A stretch of 42,155 nt of DNA from a virus. The stretch is taken from IMG/VR virus record IMGVR_UViG_3300025671_000142, positions 1 to 42,155 of that record; one strand, written 5' to 3'. A model generated the notes under the pieces. The model saw only the letters and a program-made list of their open reading frames with translations, had not been told where the DNA came from and ran no database searches. Position numbers and translations under genes: made by a program. The stretch's first letter is position 1; the number at the start of each line of letters is the position of its first letter. This document shows positions 1 to 8,647 of this stretch, piece after piece.

Positions 1-10
1 TTTAGTCCCA

Positions 11-385
11 TCAGTTTTTATATCCACCCCCAGCTTCTTTATACTGCTTTGCAAGCATTTGAGCCTTTCTGGCTGACCATTGTCCAGGCTTTCCGCCTTT
101 TCCGCCAGCTTTAATTTTCTCAAACAACCGTTTGCGCAATGATGGTTTTGTGTAGTTACCTGCCTCATTGACTCTACTTTTTGTTTTGCCACCTTTACCC
201 ATTCGAATAAGGTTGAGATCTTTCGTGTCATCACCAGTAGAAGTAAAGCCGCCGTATTTCATTTCTTCTACACCAGATATCGTTCCTTTATTCTTAGAAG
301 CATAGAACACACGCTCACCCTTTTTAGGGCCATACTCCTTCTTCATGGAGCGCATGATTTCTTTGCCCTTATCTGTTAGCGGCAT
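11..385 (-). CDS. Small basic phage protein, DUF5872-like C-terminus
   Basis: A 124-residue, Lys/Gly-rich protein of unknown function. The N-terminal third carries a motif common in marine phages (MPLTDKGKEIM, then YGPKKGERVFYASKNKGTI). The C-terminus (GKPGQWSARKAQMLAKQYK) resembles what I recall as DUF5872. The high basic charge would suit nucleic-acid or virion contact, but that is inference. It is the last gene of the minus-strand head operon inside the window and overlaps the end of the upstream membrane-protein gene by 17 bases, so translation is probably coupled. The stop is TGA at 13-11. Confidence 0.75.
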   Translation of the reverse strand: MPLTDKGKEIMRSMKKEYGPKKGERVFYASKNKGTISGVEEMKYGGFTSTGDDTKDLNLIRMGKGGKTKSRVNEAGNYTKPSLRKRLFEKIKAGGKGGKPGQWSARKAQMLAKQYKEAGGGYKN

Positions 386-563
386 ACAAACGCTCCAGTT
401 CCAGTTTTATTGCTTGCATCTGAACAGCCATGACTTCAGTTCGTTTATCTACAGCGATCAAGGTTTCTGTCGTCCAACTAGCCCAATTATACGAAACCGC
501 GCCCACTAGACCGATTAAAGCCGCTGCGACCCCCATCACAACCTTACTGCTCAAGATATCCAT
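369..563 (-). CDS. Small single-pass membrane protein
   Basis: A 64-residue protein with one hydrophobic segment (about residues 5-22, VVMGVAAALIGLVGAV) followed by an amphipathic helix ending ELERLYAANR. An earlier in-frame ATG exists at 581. ATG 563 is preferred because it forms a TAATG stop-start overlap with the preceding gene and has an AGAAAGG ribosome site. Size and topology fit a holin or spanin-like accessory protein, and it sits in the late operon, but no family signature proves this. Confidence 0.65.
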   Translation of the reverse strand: MDILSSKVVMGVAAALIGLVGAVSYNWASWTTETLIAVDKRTEVMAVQMQAIKLELERLYAANR

Positions 564-880
564 TACGAACCTTTCTTCCATTTTGGAGAGCTAGATTTAG
601 TTTTACTAGGGGACCACTTAACACGATCAGCCCAATAAGCTGCAGACATTTTGCCTTTACTAATGTTCTTCGCGTGACGAGACTTAAAGGCTTTTCGCTG
701 CCCTACGGTCTGATTTGTCTTTACACCCTGCTGACCAAAGCGAATAGTCTTCACCTTATCGCCCTCTTTAGCCACAACAATGTGTGACTTCTTTGGGTGA
801 TTAGGTGTACGCTTGGGTTTGTTGTATCCACTAACTCCTGCGCGTTCTAACCGACTATCCTTCTTTTTCTTTTCAGCCAT
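563..880 (-). CDS. Basic phage protein, DUF6321-like
   Basis: A 105-residue, very Lys/Arg-rich protein. The motifs SGYNKPKRTPNHPKKSH, KTIRFGQQGVK and SRHAKNISKGKMSAAYWA match a conserved phage family that I recall as DUF6321; its function is unknown. Its charge suggests nucleic-acid binding or a place in the virion. It starts at ATG 880 in a TAATG overlap with the 265-aa structural gene and ends in a TAATG overlap with the membrane-protein gene, so the three are translationally coupled. Confidence 0.75.
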   Translation of the reverse strand: MAEKKKKDSRLERAGVSGYNKPKRTPNHPKKSHIVVAKEGDKVKTIRFGQQGVKTNQTVGQRKAFKSRHAKNISKGKMSAAYWADRVKWSPSKTKSSSPKWKKGS

Positions 881-1677
881 TAAAGAGTATCCCCATCGTT
901 GATGTAGATAAACTCCATTGACGCGGAGACATTAAAGGTAACAGATCCAGAGGAAGAAAACGCCCTCATCTCTAAGTCTGTTTTTTCTGTGAACCTTAAT
1001 GGAAAAGTGTAAAACTGCTCATGTGTGGCATCTGTCAGGGTAAATCTTTCCTTTATCTGGAAGACTTCTCCGTATGGCCTAGCAACAAGACTAGCATTCA
1101 AAAGGGCTTTGGTGTTGGTAGATGTGCCTGTGGACAAAGACATTTTTGTAAGGAACGCTGTATATCCTGCGGGAACTGTCCAAAGAGCCATCAATGTTTG
1201 GTTGTCTCCATCGCCATTGATGCTAAGATAAACATTAGCTGGAACTCCAGTGGTCACTGTGCCTGTTCCTGCATAAATTGTTCCAGCGTTTGCGCCACCA
1301 CTACCCGCGCTGCGAACAAGACCGCGATTTATCCGTAGGTAAGATTTTGTAGTGTTAACAGCCGTTTGTCCGTTTAATGTGACAACTTCGTTTATTTCGT
1401 TGTAATCGGCGTCTAAGCCAAAAACTTCTACTGTTCTTGCACCAGTCCCTGCGGCAGTGTCGTCAGTTGAACTGCTTGATACAGTCATTACTGTAGCTGA
1501 TGCAGGATAAGCGTATAAACCACCTTGTTCCCAGATGGTTTCTTTTGAGTCTCCGACATCGTTGTTGTAACCAAACTTAAATACCGTTTTATGGAATGAT
1601 ATTTGCCCACGAGCAACTTGAAGCTCAAACGGCTCGCTAGTTCCAACTCTGGAAATTGAACTTACTTCACGAGCCAT
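880..1677 (-). CDS. Probable virion protein, beta-rich
   Basis: A 265-residue protein rich in Ser, Thr, Gly and Ala with alternating hydrophobic strands, typical of beta-sandwich virion proteins. No cysteines, membrane segments or catalytic motifs are visible. It lies downstream of the capsid gene among other beta-rich proteins, so a capsid fibre, decoration or tail-associated role is likely, but the exact role is unknown. The start ATG has an AGGAG site 6 bases upstream. Confidence 0.7.
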   Translation of the reverse strand: MAREVSSISRVGTSEPFELQVARGQISFHKTVFKFGYNNDVGDSKETIWEQGGLYAYPASATVMTVSSSSTDDTAAGTGARTVEVFGLDADYNEINEVVTLNGQTAVNTTKSYLRINRGLVRSAGSGGANAGTIYAGTGTVTTGVPANVYLSINGDGDNQTLMALWTVPAGYTAFLTKMSLSTGTSTNTKALLNASLVARPYGEVFQIKERFTLTDATHEQFYTFPLRFTEKTDLEMRAFSSSGSVTFNVSASMEFIYINDGDTL

Positions 1678-1686
1678 TTAAATCTC

Positions 1687-1956
1687 CTAGTTATAAAACA
1701 CCGTCATAGCAGTGATGTTAGTAAATGCAGAAACGTACACGTCACTGACACGAATACCGTCAGACGGAATGTTTACTGAGTGAGAATCAGATGCAATAAA
1801 GTCCAGATCAAGAACTGTAGAGCCACCGTTACCATCAGTGATTGTCAGTCTAGGCGATCCAGTAGTTGTTAATACTTGGATCTGACGGATTCGAGCGGGG
1901 CCAACACTAAGTGACCCCGTTCCAGTAACACGTTTCGATTGTACATCAGAACGCAT
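1687..1956 (-). CDS. Small beta-rich virion-type protein
   Basis: An 89-residue protein of alternating beta strands (SLSVGPARIRQIQVLTT, then PRLTITDGNGG) without a recognisable family. It looks like a small one-domain beta-sandwich and lies between two other beta-rich genes in the head operon. A structural role is inferred from context. The start has AGGAG 7 bases upstream. The next gene begins 10 bases downstream. Confidence 0.65.
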   Translation of the reverse strand: MRSDVQSKRVTGTGSLSVGPARIRQIQVLTTTGSPRLTITDGNGGSTVLDLDFIASDSHSVNIPSDGIRVSDVYVSAFTNITAMTVFYN

Positions 1957-1968
1957 ATCTTACTCCTA

Positions 1969-2442
1969 TTAGCTATCAGCAAACGGAGTAGCGAGTGTGC
2001 CTGATCCTAACAATGTGCCAGTAACAAGATATTCTGCAGTTGCAATTGCTGTGACTTCCACAACAGAACCAGCAATACCACCTGTAGTGGTGCCGTTCAT
2101 AGAAATGACATCGTTGCTTGCTGCAGGAGCGAAACCCCTAGCTTGAGAAGTGGCGGCGGCGGCAAGAACGAGATTGCCAACAAACTTATCTGTGCCATCT
2201 GTTTTGATATCCAAGTCAGAAGCAGTGGTGCCTACAAAGAATTTGTAGGTTGCGCCAATAGTGTCACTGGTGATTGCTGGAAGCGTAACTGCACCGTCTG
2301 CATCATTGATTTCAATAATGCGTCCTACGTGGTCTGCATATGTGAGAGTTGTTTCTGCTGTGATTGCTACAACTGCGGTTGATCCTACAGCAGTAAATCC
2401 GCGTTCAGAACGAACGGGACCTGAAAAGGTAGTTAGACCCAT
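1969..2442 (-). CDS. Probable head-decoration or fibre protein
   Basis: A 157-residue protein, Ala/Thr/Gly-rich, with repeated short strands and a motif seen in phage head-fibre and carbohydrate-facing proteins (IIEINDADGAVTLPAI). No enzyme motif is seen. It is the first gene after the terminator that follows the major capsid gene, with AGGAG 6 bases before ATG 2442. Because a terminator lies upstream, it needs read-through or its own promoter. The virion role is inferred. Confidence 0.65.
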   Translation of the reverse strand: MGLTTFSGPVRSERGFTAVGSTAVVAITAETTLTYADHVGRIIEINDADGAVTLPAITSDTIGATYKFFVGTTASDLDIKTDGTDKFVGNLVLAAAATSQARGFAPAASNDVISMNGTTTGGIAGSVVEVTAIATAEYLVTGTLLGSGTLATPFADS

Positions 2443-2511
2443 TTTGATCTCCTGTCTTTGGGTGTGTCAGCCAATGGCTGTCAGGGATGAAAACAGGATA
2501 CCACACTTTTT

Positions 2512-2542
2512 AAAAAAGAAAAGGGGCGAGTAAACCCGCCCC
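2512..2542 (-). terminator. Rho-independent terminator after the capsid gene
   Basis: On the minus strand: stem GGGGCG / CGCCCC around an 8-base loop, followed by TTTTCTTTTTT. It lies just downstream of the major capsid gene stop (2565). A partial stop to transcription here would give more capsid than downstream transcripts, as in many phages. Confidence 0.85.
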
Positions 2543-2548
2543 TCTAAA

Positions 2549-2562
2549 AGTTCTATTGAACT
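2549..2562. repeat. Dispersed near-palindrome, copy 1
   Basis: AGTTCTATTGAACT preceded by AA and followed by AA on the plus strand. It lies between the capsid stop codon and the terminator hairpin. Confidence 0.7.
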
Positions 2563-2564
2563 AA

Positions 2565-3470
2565 TTATGCACCTGGTGATCCGTAGATGCCTAGCGGATC
2601 TGATACACCGAATGAATAACGCTCACGCGCTTTGTAGCGCACGTTACCTGTATCGAAGTCACCATCCATAGATGTCTGCATTGCAGTACGCACAAAGTGC
2701 TTCATGCCGTTTGGAACATCTGTGGTGATGAAGAAGGCGTCTACGTCAGTCAGATAGTGGTTGACGCGATAGCCTTCTGGGATCGAACCATTCGAACGCA
2801 ATGCGTTGATGTCGTTATCCGCTGTACCTGTGCGAAGCTCTGTTTGCAGCAAGCGAGTTGCGACGAACATAAGCGCAGGTGGAACGATCAACTTACGTGG
2901 ACGTGCCGCAATCAACAGGCCGCGTTCATCAGTGTACGCTGCAATGTCGATAACTGCTTGCTCAAGTGAAGTTTCGTTCAAGTCAGCATTTGTTGAAGGT
3001 TTGTTTGCGTTTGTTCCACCTTCCACTGTTGGGTGGTTGGTTGCGAACAAGAACACATTGTCACCTGATTTAAAGGTGTCAAAACCTGTATTCAACAAAG
3101 AAGCCGCTTTAACCTGCTTGGTATACGCCATAGCACGAGCCAAGGCTTTTGTATAACGAGCAGATAGTGAGTCGTACAAGTTGTCTTCCATCGCTTCTTC
3201 AGTGACAGAAAAGCCCATTGCAACCGTTTCGTGGTTGTAACGAGCGGTGAACGACTCTTGTGCATTGTCGTAAGAAATTGATGCACCTTCTGCTTTCACA
3301 GGGGCTGCAGCAAACCCGGACAATTTAACTTCTTCCTCAAAGCTACGCTCTGAGTTTTCAGTTTCGTAAATCTCTGCGTGTTCATTTTCGTACTTATCGT
3401 ACTCAAGTCCAAACAACGCATTGAGACCAGGTAATAGCTCTTTAAGGAGCTGGGCGCGTGAAATAGCCAT
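2565..3470 (-). CDS. Major capsid protein (Mu gpT-like, HK97 fold)
   Basis: A 301-residue protein that forms the icosahedral shell. The segment SVTEEAMEDNLYDSLSARY and the helix ALARAMAYTKQVKAASLLN, then FATNHPTVEGGTN and a C-terminal beta region, are characteristic of the Mu gpT-like capsid family. The length is normal for that family. No N-terminal delta domain is visible, consistent with the separate scaffold gene upstream. AGGAG lies 8 bases before ATG 3470. The gene is followed by a strong terminator and preceded by a probable decoration protein, the usual capsid context. Confidence 0.9.
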   Translation of the reverse strand: MAISRAQLLKELLPGLNALFGLEYDKYENEHAEIYETENSERSFEEEVKLSGFAAAPVKAEGASISYDNAQESFTARYNHETVAMGFSVTEEAMEDNLYDSLSARYTKALARAMAYTKQVKAASLLNTGFDTFKSGDNVFLFATNHPTVEGGTNANKPSTNADLNETSLEQAVIDIAAYTDERGLLIAARPRKLIVPPALMFVATRLLQTELRTGTADNDINALRSNGSIPEGYRVNHYLTDVDAFFITTDVPNGMKHFVRTAMQTSMDGDFDTGNVRYKARERYSFGVSDPLGIYGSPGA

Positions 3471-3482
3471 TATTTAACTCCT

Positions 3483-4097
3483 TTATAAGCCAACATTGTT
3501 CGTCATCTGGTGAGCGCCCGGATTGAACTTTACAAGTACATCTGGATACGCATCAGCAGGATCAGAAACATGAGCAACGATGCGGAATGCAGCCGCTGCG
3601 GTTTGAACAGTCGCATCTAGTGCAGACGTAGAGTTACCTGTAACTGTATCACCAGTTGAGGTAGACTGCGCTGATGCGAAGCCTGTGTTCGTGCCAATGA
3701 TTGTCTGCGCTCCAGCACCATCAAGCTGCGCTTGGAACAGTACGTTTGGATCATCGACAACATAGGCTGTGATCTTAGTACTATTGCTGTTTGTACCAGA
3801 CGGATAGTACTGTGCTTGAACACGTTGACCTGAAGAGTTTACATATTCACAACCAACGAAGACGCCGATTCCGCCTACACCTGTTGTGCCTGAAATGCTG
3901 TTAGAGGTCAGGTCCATACCTGTACCCGTAGCCAGCGCGATATACCCATCGGCCCCAATGATAACAACTTGCCCGTAGAATAGATTAGTTGCTTCACCAG
4001 CAGGGTCGATGAGATACTGGGACGTTGCCCCAGCGTATGGCATTCCGTCAGCACGTTTTACTGGACGGAGACCATAAGGAGCCGCTGTTGTAGCCAT
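3483..4097 (-). CDS. Probable capsid decoration/structural protein
   Basis: A 204-residue, Gly/Thr/Ser-rich beta protein starting MATTAAPYGLRPVKRADG, an N-terminus seen in many marine-phage structural proteins encoded next to the capsid gene. It is 12 bases upstream of the capsid gene in the same operon. Position and composition suggest a head-decoration or capsid-stabilising protein. No enzymatic motif is visible. The start ATG has a GAGGAAAG ribosome site. Confidence 0.65.
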   Translation of the reverse strand: MATTAAPYGLRPVKRADGMPYAGATSQYLIDPAGEATNLFYGQVVIIGADGYIALATGTGMDLTSNSISGTTGVGGIGVFVGCEYVNSSGQRVQAQYYPSGTNSNSTKITAYVVDDPNVLFQAQLDGAGAQTIIGTNTGFASAQSTSTGDTVTGNSTSALDATVQTAAAAFRIVAHVSDPADAYPDVLVKFNPGAHQMTNNVGL

Positions 4098-4147
4098 AGC
4101 TCTTTCCTCATCATCTGAGTTTCAACCAAGCAAGCCCCCCCGAAAGG

Positions 4148-4591
4148 TTACTTGCCAAACGAAGTCCGCGTAGACCGCTCAGGATTCAGAACGGGCATGC
4201 GAGGGTCTGAGTTACGCAAGTAGGAGTTATCAACAGCATGCATCTGACTTGTCGCCATCTCATTCTGTGCATCCCTTCTAGCTTGCATATTTTCGGTTGA
4301 GTTCTGACATAGCAATAACCCACCGACCTCAATATTGTCTGTAAATCGAGAATCGATATCAGACACAACTTGAAGGTTTGGATGATCCCCTTTCAAAACA
4401 GGTGTCCATCCCTCACGAAATTTGGAAGAAACATTCGTATTGTCACTCTGCCCAAGTGTTGCTGTGCGAATCCAGCGGTACTCAATGCCCTCTCTGGGTT
4501 CGGGGGTAGGTAACATAGAAGGTCTCTGCCATGACACTTTGCGCTTTGACTCTTCACGAGTCTCTGTGGTGCGTGGGGTTCTGTTTGTCAT
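4148..4591 (-). CDS. Hypothetical protein between scaffold and decoration genes
   Basis: A 147-residue hydrophilic protein with an Arg/Thr/Pro-rich, probably disordered N-terminus, a central EYRWIRTATLGQSDNTNVSSK segment and a helical Gln/Met-rich C-terminal part. It starts in an ATGA overlap with the scaffold gene stop, so the two are translationally coupled. Its fixed place between scaffold and capsid genes suggests a role in head assembly, but I do not recognise the family beyond phage hypotheticals. Confidence 0.6.
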   Translation of the reverse strand: MTNRTPRTTETREESKRKVSWQRPSMLPTPEPREGIEYRWIRTATLGQSDNTNVSSKFREGWTPVLKGDHPNLQVVSDIDSRFTDNIEVGGLLLCQNSTENMQARRDAQNEMATSQMHAVDNSYLRNSDPRMPVLNPERSTRTSFGK

Positions 4592-5562
4592 TTGGATGCT
4601 TCCTTCATTAATTGCGCCGCATATTGCTCATTTGTCAGACCAAGTCTCTTGGCGAGAGAGACCTGCGTTGAGGTCAGTTGCACTTTGCGTGGTTTTTTTC
4701 CGCTTCTCGCGGCAGGGGCAACCACGTTGCCAGTTTGACGTTGGGGTGCTTCCTCAATAGGCCCATCGTCAAACTTATCTGGGAACACACGGCGAACCGC
4801 GTTATGTATAGTAGTATAGTACTCTTCTGAATCTGGAGCAACACCTTCTGTTACAAGTCTTTGATGAAGTCCATAAGCGTACCCTGTGATCTCAGGATCT
4901 TTTTCAAACCATTGATTTTTTTCTGCCCACTTCAAAGCCAGTTCACTTGGTCGCTTCGGTCGCTGGGTTTGCTGTTCATATTGGGGTTGAGGCGCTGGCC
5001 TTGGAGCCTGTTGTTGTTGGGGCGGCTTGTAATTTTCGTATCTACGTTTTTCATCACGTAGCTCATCAAGCCTATCCTCAGCTTCTAAAAGGGCATCGGG
5101 ATCTCCGCTATCATAAGCCGCTTTATATGCTGCTTTAGCCTTTTCTATCTCCGCAGAAACTCTTCCCTTAGCCTGATCAAGCAGTACACTCTTGCCGCTT
5201 TCAAGCTGCTGACGAAGAGCTTCGTTTTCGCTCTTGACCTGCTGTGCATAACGAAGAGCTTCTTCGCGCAAATTCTCTGCTTCAATACGCTGGCGCTCTT
5301 TCTCTTCACGCTCCCAAGTTATTTTCTTAATGCGCTTTTGAACACCTTCACTATAAGATTTTATCTCATCGTCATCATCAGAAAGAGAGCTATCTACCTT
5401 AGCATCCTTTGCTTGACGAGGTCTGTTTTGATGCTCTGGTGGAAGATCGTCTACGACTTCAATTTCGAAATCGCTTTCGTCTTTTTTACTTTCCTTTGCT
5501 TTTTCAATGGCTTCTGCGACTGTTTCGTCTTCGAAGTCTTGTTCTTCAGCTAAATTGCTCAT
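4588..5562 (-). CDS. Capsid scaffolding protein
   Basis: A 324-residue, highly charged protein: an acidic N-terminal 90 residues, a long coiled coil at about 85-170 (EREEKERQRIEAENLREEAL and following), a Gln/Pro-rich linker at about 180-205 and a C-terminal helical, basic region. This order is typical of phage scaffolds, whose C-terminal helix binds the capsid protein inside the prohead. It lies between portal/GroES and capsid, starts in an ATGA overlap with GroES and ends in an ATGA overlap with the next gene. No protease motif is present. Confidence 0.8.
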   Translation of the reverse strand: MSNLAEEQDFEDETVAEAIEKAKESKKDESDFEIEVVDDLPPEHQNRPRQAKDAKVDSSLSDDDDEIKSYSEGVQKRIKKITWEREEKERQRIEAENLREEALRYAQQVKSENEALRQQLESGKSVLLDQAKGRVSAEIEKAKAAYKAAYDSGDPDALLEAEDRLDELRDEKRRYENYKPPQQQQAPRPAPQPQYEQQTQRPKRPSELALKWAEKNQWFEKDPEITGYAYGLHQRLVTEGVAPDSEEYYTTIHNAVRRVFPDKFDDGPIEEAPQRQTGNVVAPAARSGKKPRKVQLTSTQVSLAKRLGLTNEQYAAQLMKEASK

Positions 5563-5927
5563 ACCCGTGTGTACCCCCTTGGATCGTCAACAACCGCTTC
5601 CACGGTGTCATCATTAATGAGTCGAAACTCTTTTCCATGAATTTTAAATCTAGTGCCAGAATAAGAACGAAAGATTACGAAATCTCCCTTCTTGCAGAAC
5701 GGACCATTCGGAAATTTAGCATGATCTTTGTAAGCATCTGCCCCCATATCCATGACAAATCCAATAATAGACGCCGTTTCTTCTGCGGCTCTAAGCCCAT
5801 CAGGCATGAATACGCCGCCTTCTGTTTTGTCGCTTACCTCTGGTACACCGATAAGGATCTTGTATCCTTGGGGTATTGGTAGTTTGGAAGCTACCTTTTC
5901 TTCTGTAGTTTTATTACCTGTATACAT
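5559..5927 (-). CDS. groES: GroES-like co-chaperonin
   Basis: A 122-residue Cpn10-family protein, somewhat longer than bacterial GroES (about 97). It begins with the family's first strand (PIPQGYKILIGVPEV) and then has a mobile-loop-like segment SDKTEGGVFMPDGL with the hydrophobic tripeptide after GG that would contact GroEL. Further strands follow (IIGFVMDMGADAY, KKGDFVIFRSYSGTRFKIHG, and VEAVV near the end). Phage co-chaperonins such as T4 gp31 replace host GroES so that GroEL can fold the capsid protein. Its place directly before the scaffold and capsid genes supports that role here. Confidence 0.9.
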   Translation of the reverse strand: MYTGNKTTEEKVASKLPIPQGYKILIGVPEVSDKTEGGVFMPDGLRAAEETASIIGFVMDMGADAYKDHAKFPNGPFCKKGDFVIFRSYSGTRFKIHGKEFRLINDDTVEAVVDDPRGYTRV

Positions 5928-6006
5928 ATTTTACCTGCAGTGATTTAAGGTTCACAGTCACCTTGCGTGGCAACGCCACGAGGTCTCCCTGCTTTGAAAG
6001 ATACAT
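5914..6006 (-). CDS. Possible 30-residue peptide gene before GroES
   Basis: A short open frame fills the gap between the coiled-coil gene and GroES. It encodes a basic peptide (MYLSKQGDLVALPRKVTVNL, then a short tail) and overlaps the GroES start by 14 bases. No ribosome site is visible before its ATG. The segment also contains a hairpin, CGTGGC-GTT-GCCACG, so it could instead be a leader for GroES. Confidence 0.3.
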   Translation of the reverse strand: MYLSKQGDLVALPRKVTVNLKSLQVKYVYR

Positions 6007-6015
6007 AAAAAAGTT

Positions 6016-6201
6016 CTATGTTTCAACATATCTCTTTTCTATGTCGTTAAGATCTTGCTTCATGAACTGCAATGCTTCGTATCTGCCCACTATTCTGTTA
6101 TACATTGCAATGTCTTCAGCCTGACCTGCGGCGAGAAAGGTTTTTATGTCTTCCTCGTATTCATCAATCTTTCGATTCAACAACGCAAAAACGTCATCCA
6201 T
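6016..6201 (-). CDS. Small coiled-coil protein downstream of portal
   Basis: A 61-residue, mostly helical acidic protein (DEYEEDIKTFLAAGQAED, then YEALQFMKQDLNDIEKRY). Small helical proteins like this commonly follow portal genes in marine podoviruses; the function is unknown. It overlaps the 3' end of the portal gene by 8 bases and has GGGAG before its ATG. It ends with TAG next to a degenerate half of the dispersed AGTTC repeat (6012-6016). Confidence 0.65.
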   Translation of the reverse strand: MDDVFALLNRKIDEYEEDIKTFLAAGQAEDIAMYNRIVGRYEALQFMKQDLNDIEKRYVET

Positions 6202-8638
6202 CTCCCTTTGTTAACTCCTTCGCTATTGATATACCAAGTTTCGCACCTTCTTTTTGATCTGCTCGCTGCGACTTATCTAGGTCTGTAGCAAGCTTAACTC
6301 CCAGACGCGCCCCTTCGCGCTGGTTCTCAGCGGCGATGCGTTCCGCTTGAATTTGTGCATTTGAACTTTTTGCCATCGCATCAAGCTGCAACTTCTGTGT
6401 GTCCATTTGTATTTTGTGATCAAGCTCTTTAGCTTTAAGCTGAAGCTCTTGCTGTTGCATCTGGATAACGGGATCCTGTTGTTGCTGTTGTATTTGCTTT
6501 TGCTGCTGCTCTGCCAAATCTTTTTGAAGAAGTTTTTCTGCTGCTTCTTTTGCAAGCCTTGATACCTGCACCTCAACATCTTGTGGCAGAGGCTCATCTT
6601 CATTTGGCATTTCAACGCCAAGCATCTTTTCGATTTCACGACGATACTGGAAGGCAACGTGTTCTGTTATGTGGGAAGCCATTGCTTGCTGTATCTGTTG
6701 CGCAAACGGAGACTGTCCTATCATCTGCATAATCTTTGGATCTTGAGCCGCCGACATGTGAACTGCAATGTGTGCTTCGTGGTCCTGATACTTGAATACC
6801 TTAACAGGCTCTTGTTTCAGAATCATCATGTTCTCAGTTACTGGGTCTGCTGGTTTGATATCATCTGGCAGTTTAATAATATCATCAGCATCTTGAATAC
6901 CAAGAACCTCTAGCATTTGGCGATGCAGCCTTCCCATGTCATATAGCTGGGGAGCTTGCTGAGAAAGCTGCAAAGCCGCCTGATACTGCATAATTCTCTG
7001 GGACATAGTAGCAGCATTCGGATCAGAAACAGGGATAACATCAACGCGAGCATCAAAGTCTTTTCTGCGATTAAAGTCACCGTCCATTTCGTAGGCGTAT
7101 TCTTCTGGCATATAATCCCGAATAATACGGGCAAGAAGGCGAAGCTCGTTCTTCATTGCGGCATGCATACGAGCTTGAACTCCAGACATAACCTTCATGG
7201 ATCTTTCCATAAGGGCAAGTGTTGTTCCAACTGGTGCCTGTGAATTCATGTCACCGACTTGAATGTCAGCAACGGAACCTATGCGCCTTCCCTCTTCGAC
7301 GATATTTCCAAGCAGCGAATAGAGTACACCGCTTGGTTCTTTATAAGGGATGAACGTAATGGAATCACGAATCGCACCACCTGGGACATCCACGTCCCTG
7401 AACTCACCTGGCATAAGAGGCGAATCATCTCCTTTAATGCGAAGTCCACGAGCTTTAAGACCTGCAGGTAAATTCGATAACGTACCAGCGTCAATAAGCT
7501 GACGAAGGATGGAAGTTGCCGATTTAGCCAATCCACCAATGAGATGGATAAGTCCCGTGCCGTAGAACCCAAGACCAGGAAGATATTTATAATGGACAAA
7601 GTGAAGTCGCTTCTTTTTCTTTTCATCTTCTTCGTACCAGTTACGTCTGATTGCTAAAATTTCACGAGAGCTTTTATCTATGGTGACAACGTAAGGACGG
7701 GCAATCCCGTCTGGATCATCGAACTCCTCTGGCATGTTCATGGTGACATGCATCTCCAGAATTGTGTGACGGTCATCATCTTCTAAGACCGCAGTGTCTC
7801 CATCCAGTTCATCGTATTTCTCTTGAATGTCTGTGAACTCTGGCTCTGGATCTGGCAGATCAACATCACGATAGAAACCAGCAACCTGCAACTGCAGTAT
7901 TTCATTAGAGGTTTTCTTCATGATGTGCGTATATCGTGGGCATGAAGCAAGATCAGATGCACCATATGAAGCAACAAAATCTTCTGCAGGTACGAATACG
8001 GCAACAGGGCGATCTTCTAAGGGATCGTAATAAACCTTTTTAAATGCCGAACCAGCGAGAGGAAGCTTGAATAGCATCTGTTCCGTCTCGTCACGGTATT
8101 CGGTCATCTCTTCTGTAAGAAGATAGTTCATCTCAGTTTGTATTCGATTTGCTTGTTCTGACTTCTCAGGTGTTAACTTGCCCATAATTTTTGTGCGAAC
8201 TGGCCCAGAAGCGGGGAACAACTCACCCATTGCCTGTGCCTGAAATCTAACAACAGCTTCAGTTAAGACTGGATGATACACCCCAGACGCCCCAGCCCAC
8301 GGCTGACTGCGATCTTCAATCTTCATCCCTAAGAGATCCAAGCCTTTAACGTATGCTCTTGACCAATCAGCCCGTGACTCTCTGTCTGCTTCAAAATCAG
8401 AAACAAGCTCAGACGCCATACTGTTGAGTGTTTGCTCATCTATAAAATCTGCTAGGTTGGCATCATGGTCTGGTCCGACAAGCCCTTCTGTCATACTGCC
8501 TTCGAAGTCGATAATAACACCGCCATCTCCAGTATCGATTGAAACCGCGTCTGGATTTACAATCTCGACCTCAACATCTGTCGCGTCCGTTTCTTCGATC
8601 TCAAGATCAGAAGGTTCCATCTGCTTTTCGATAGCCAT
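6194..8638 (-). CDS. Portal protein
   Basis: An 814-residue portal of the large P22-like type, the dodecameric ring at one capsid vertex through which DNA enters and leaves. Diagnostic stretches include RADWSRAYVKGLDLLGMKIE, QPWAGASGVYHPVLTEAVVR, FKLPLAGSAFKKVYYDP and the GLGFYGTGLIHLIGG region. The C-terminal 150 residues are a Gln/Lys-rich coiled coil (about 690-800), plausibly the barrel. AGGAG lies 7 bases before ATG 8638. It directly follows the large terminase gene, the usual packaging order. Confidence 0.88.
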   Translation of the reverse strand: MAIEKQMEPSDLEIEETDATDVEVEIVNPDAVSIDTGDGGVIIDFEGSMTEGLVGPDHDANLADFIDEQTLNSMASELVSDFEADRESRADWSRAYVKGLDLLGMKIEDRSQPWAGASGVYHPVLTEAVVRFQAQAMGELFPASGPVRTKIMGKLTPEKSEQANRIQTEMNYLLTEEMTEYRDETEQMLFKLPLAGSAFKKVYYDPLEDRPVAVFVPAEDFVASYGASDLASCPRYTHIMKKTSNEILQLQVAGFYRDVDLPDPEPEFTDIQEKYDELDGDTAVLEDDDRHTILEMHVTMNMPEEFDDPDGIARPYVVTIDKSSREILAIRRNWYEEDEKKKKRLHFVHYKYLPGLGFYGTGLIHLIGGLAKSATSILRQLIDAGTLSNLPAGLKARGLRIKGDDSPLMPGEFRDVDVPGGAIRDSITFIPYKEPSGVLYSLLGNIVEEGRRIGSVADIQVGDMNSQAPVGTTLALMERSMKVMSGVQARMHAAMKNELRLLARIIRDYMPEEYAYEMDGDFNRRKDFDARVDVIPVSDPNAATMSQRIMQYQAALQLSQQAPQLYDMGRLHRQMLEVLGIQDADDIIKLPDDIKPADPVTENMMILKQEPVKVFKYQDHEAHIAVHMSAAQDPKIMQMIGQSPFAQQIQQAMASHITEHVAFQYRREIEKMLGVEMPNEDEPLPQDVEVQVSRLAKEAAEKLLQKDLAEQQQKQIQQQQQDPVIQMQQQELQLKAKELDHKIQMDTQKLQLDAMAKSSNAQIQAERIAAENQREGARLGVKLATDLDKSQRADQKEGAKLGISIAKELTKGDG

Positions 8639-8647
8639 GCCTATCTC

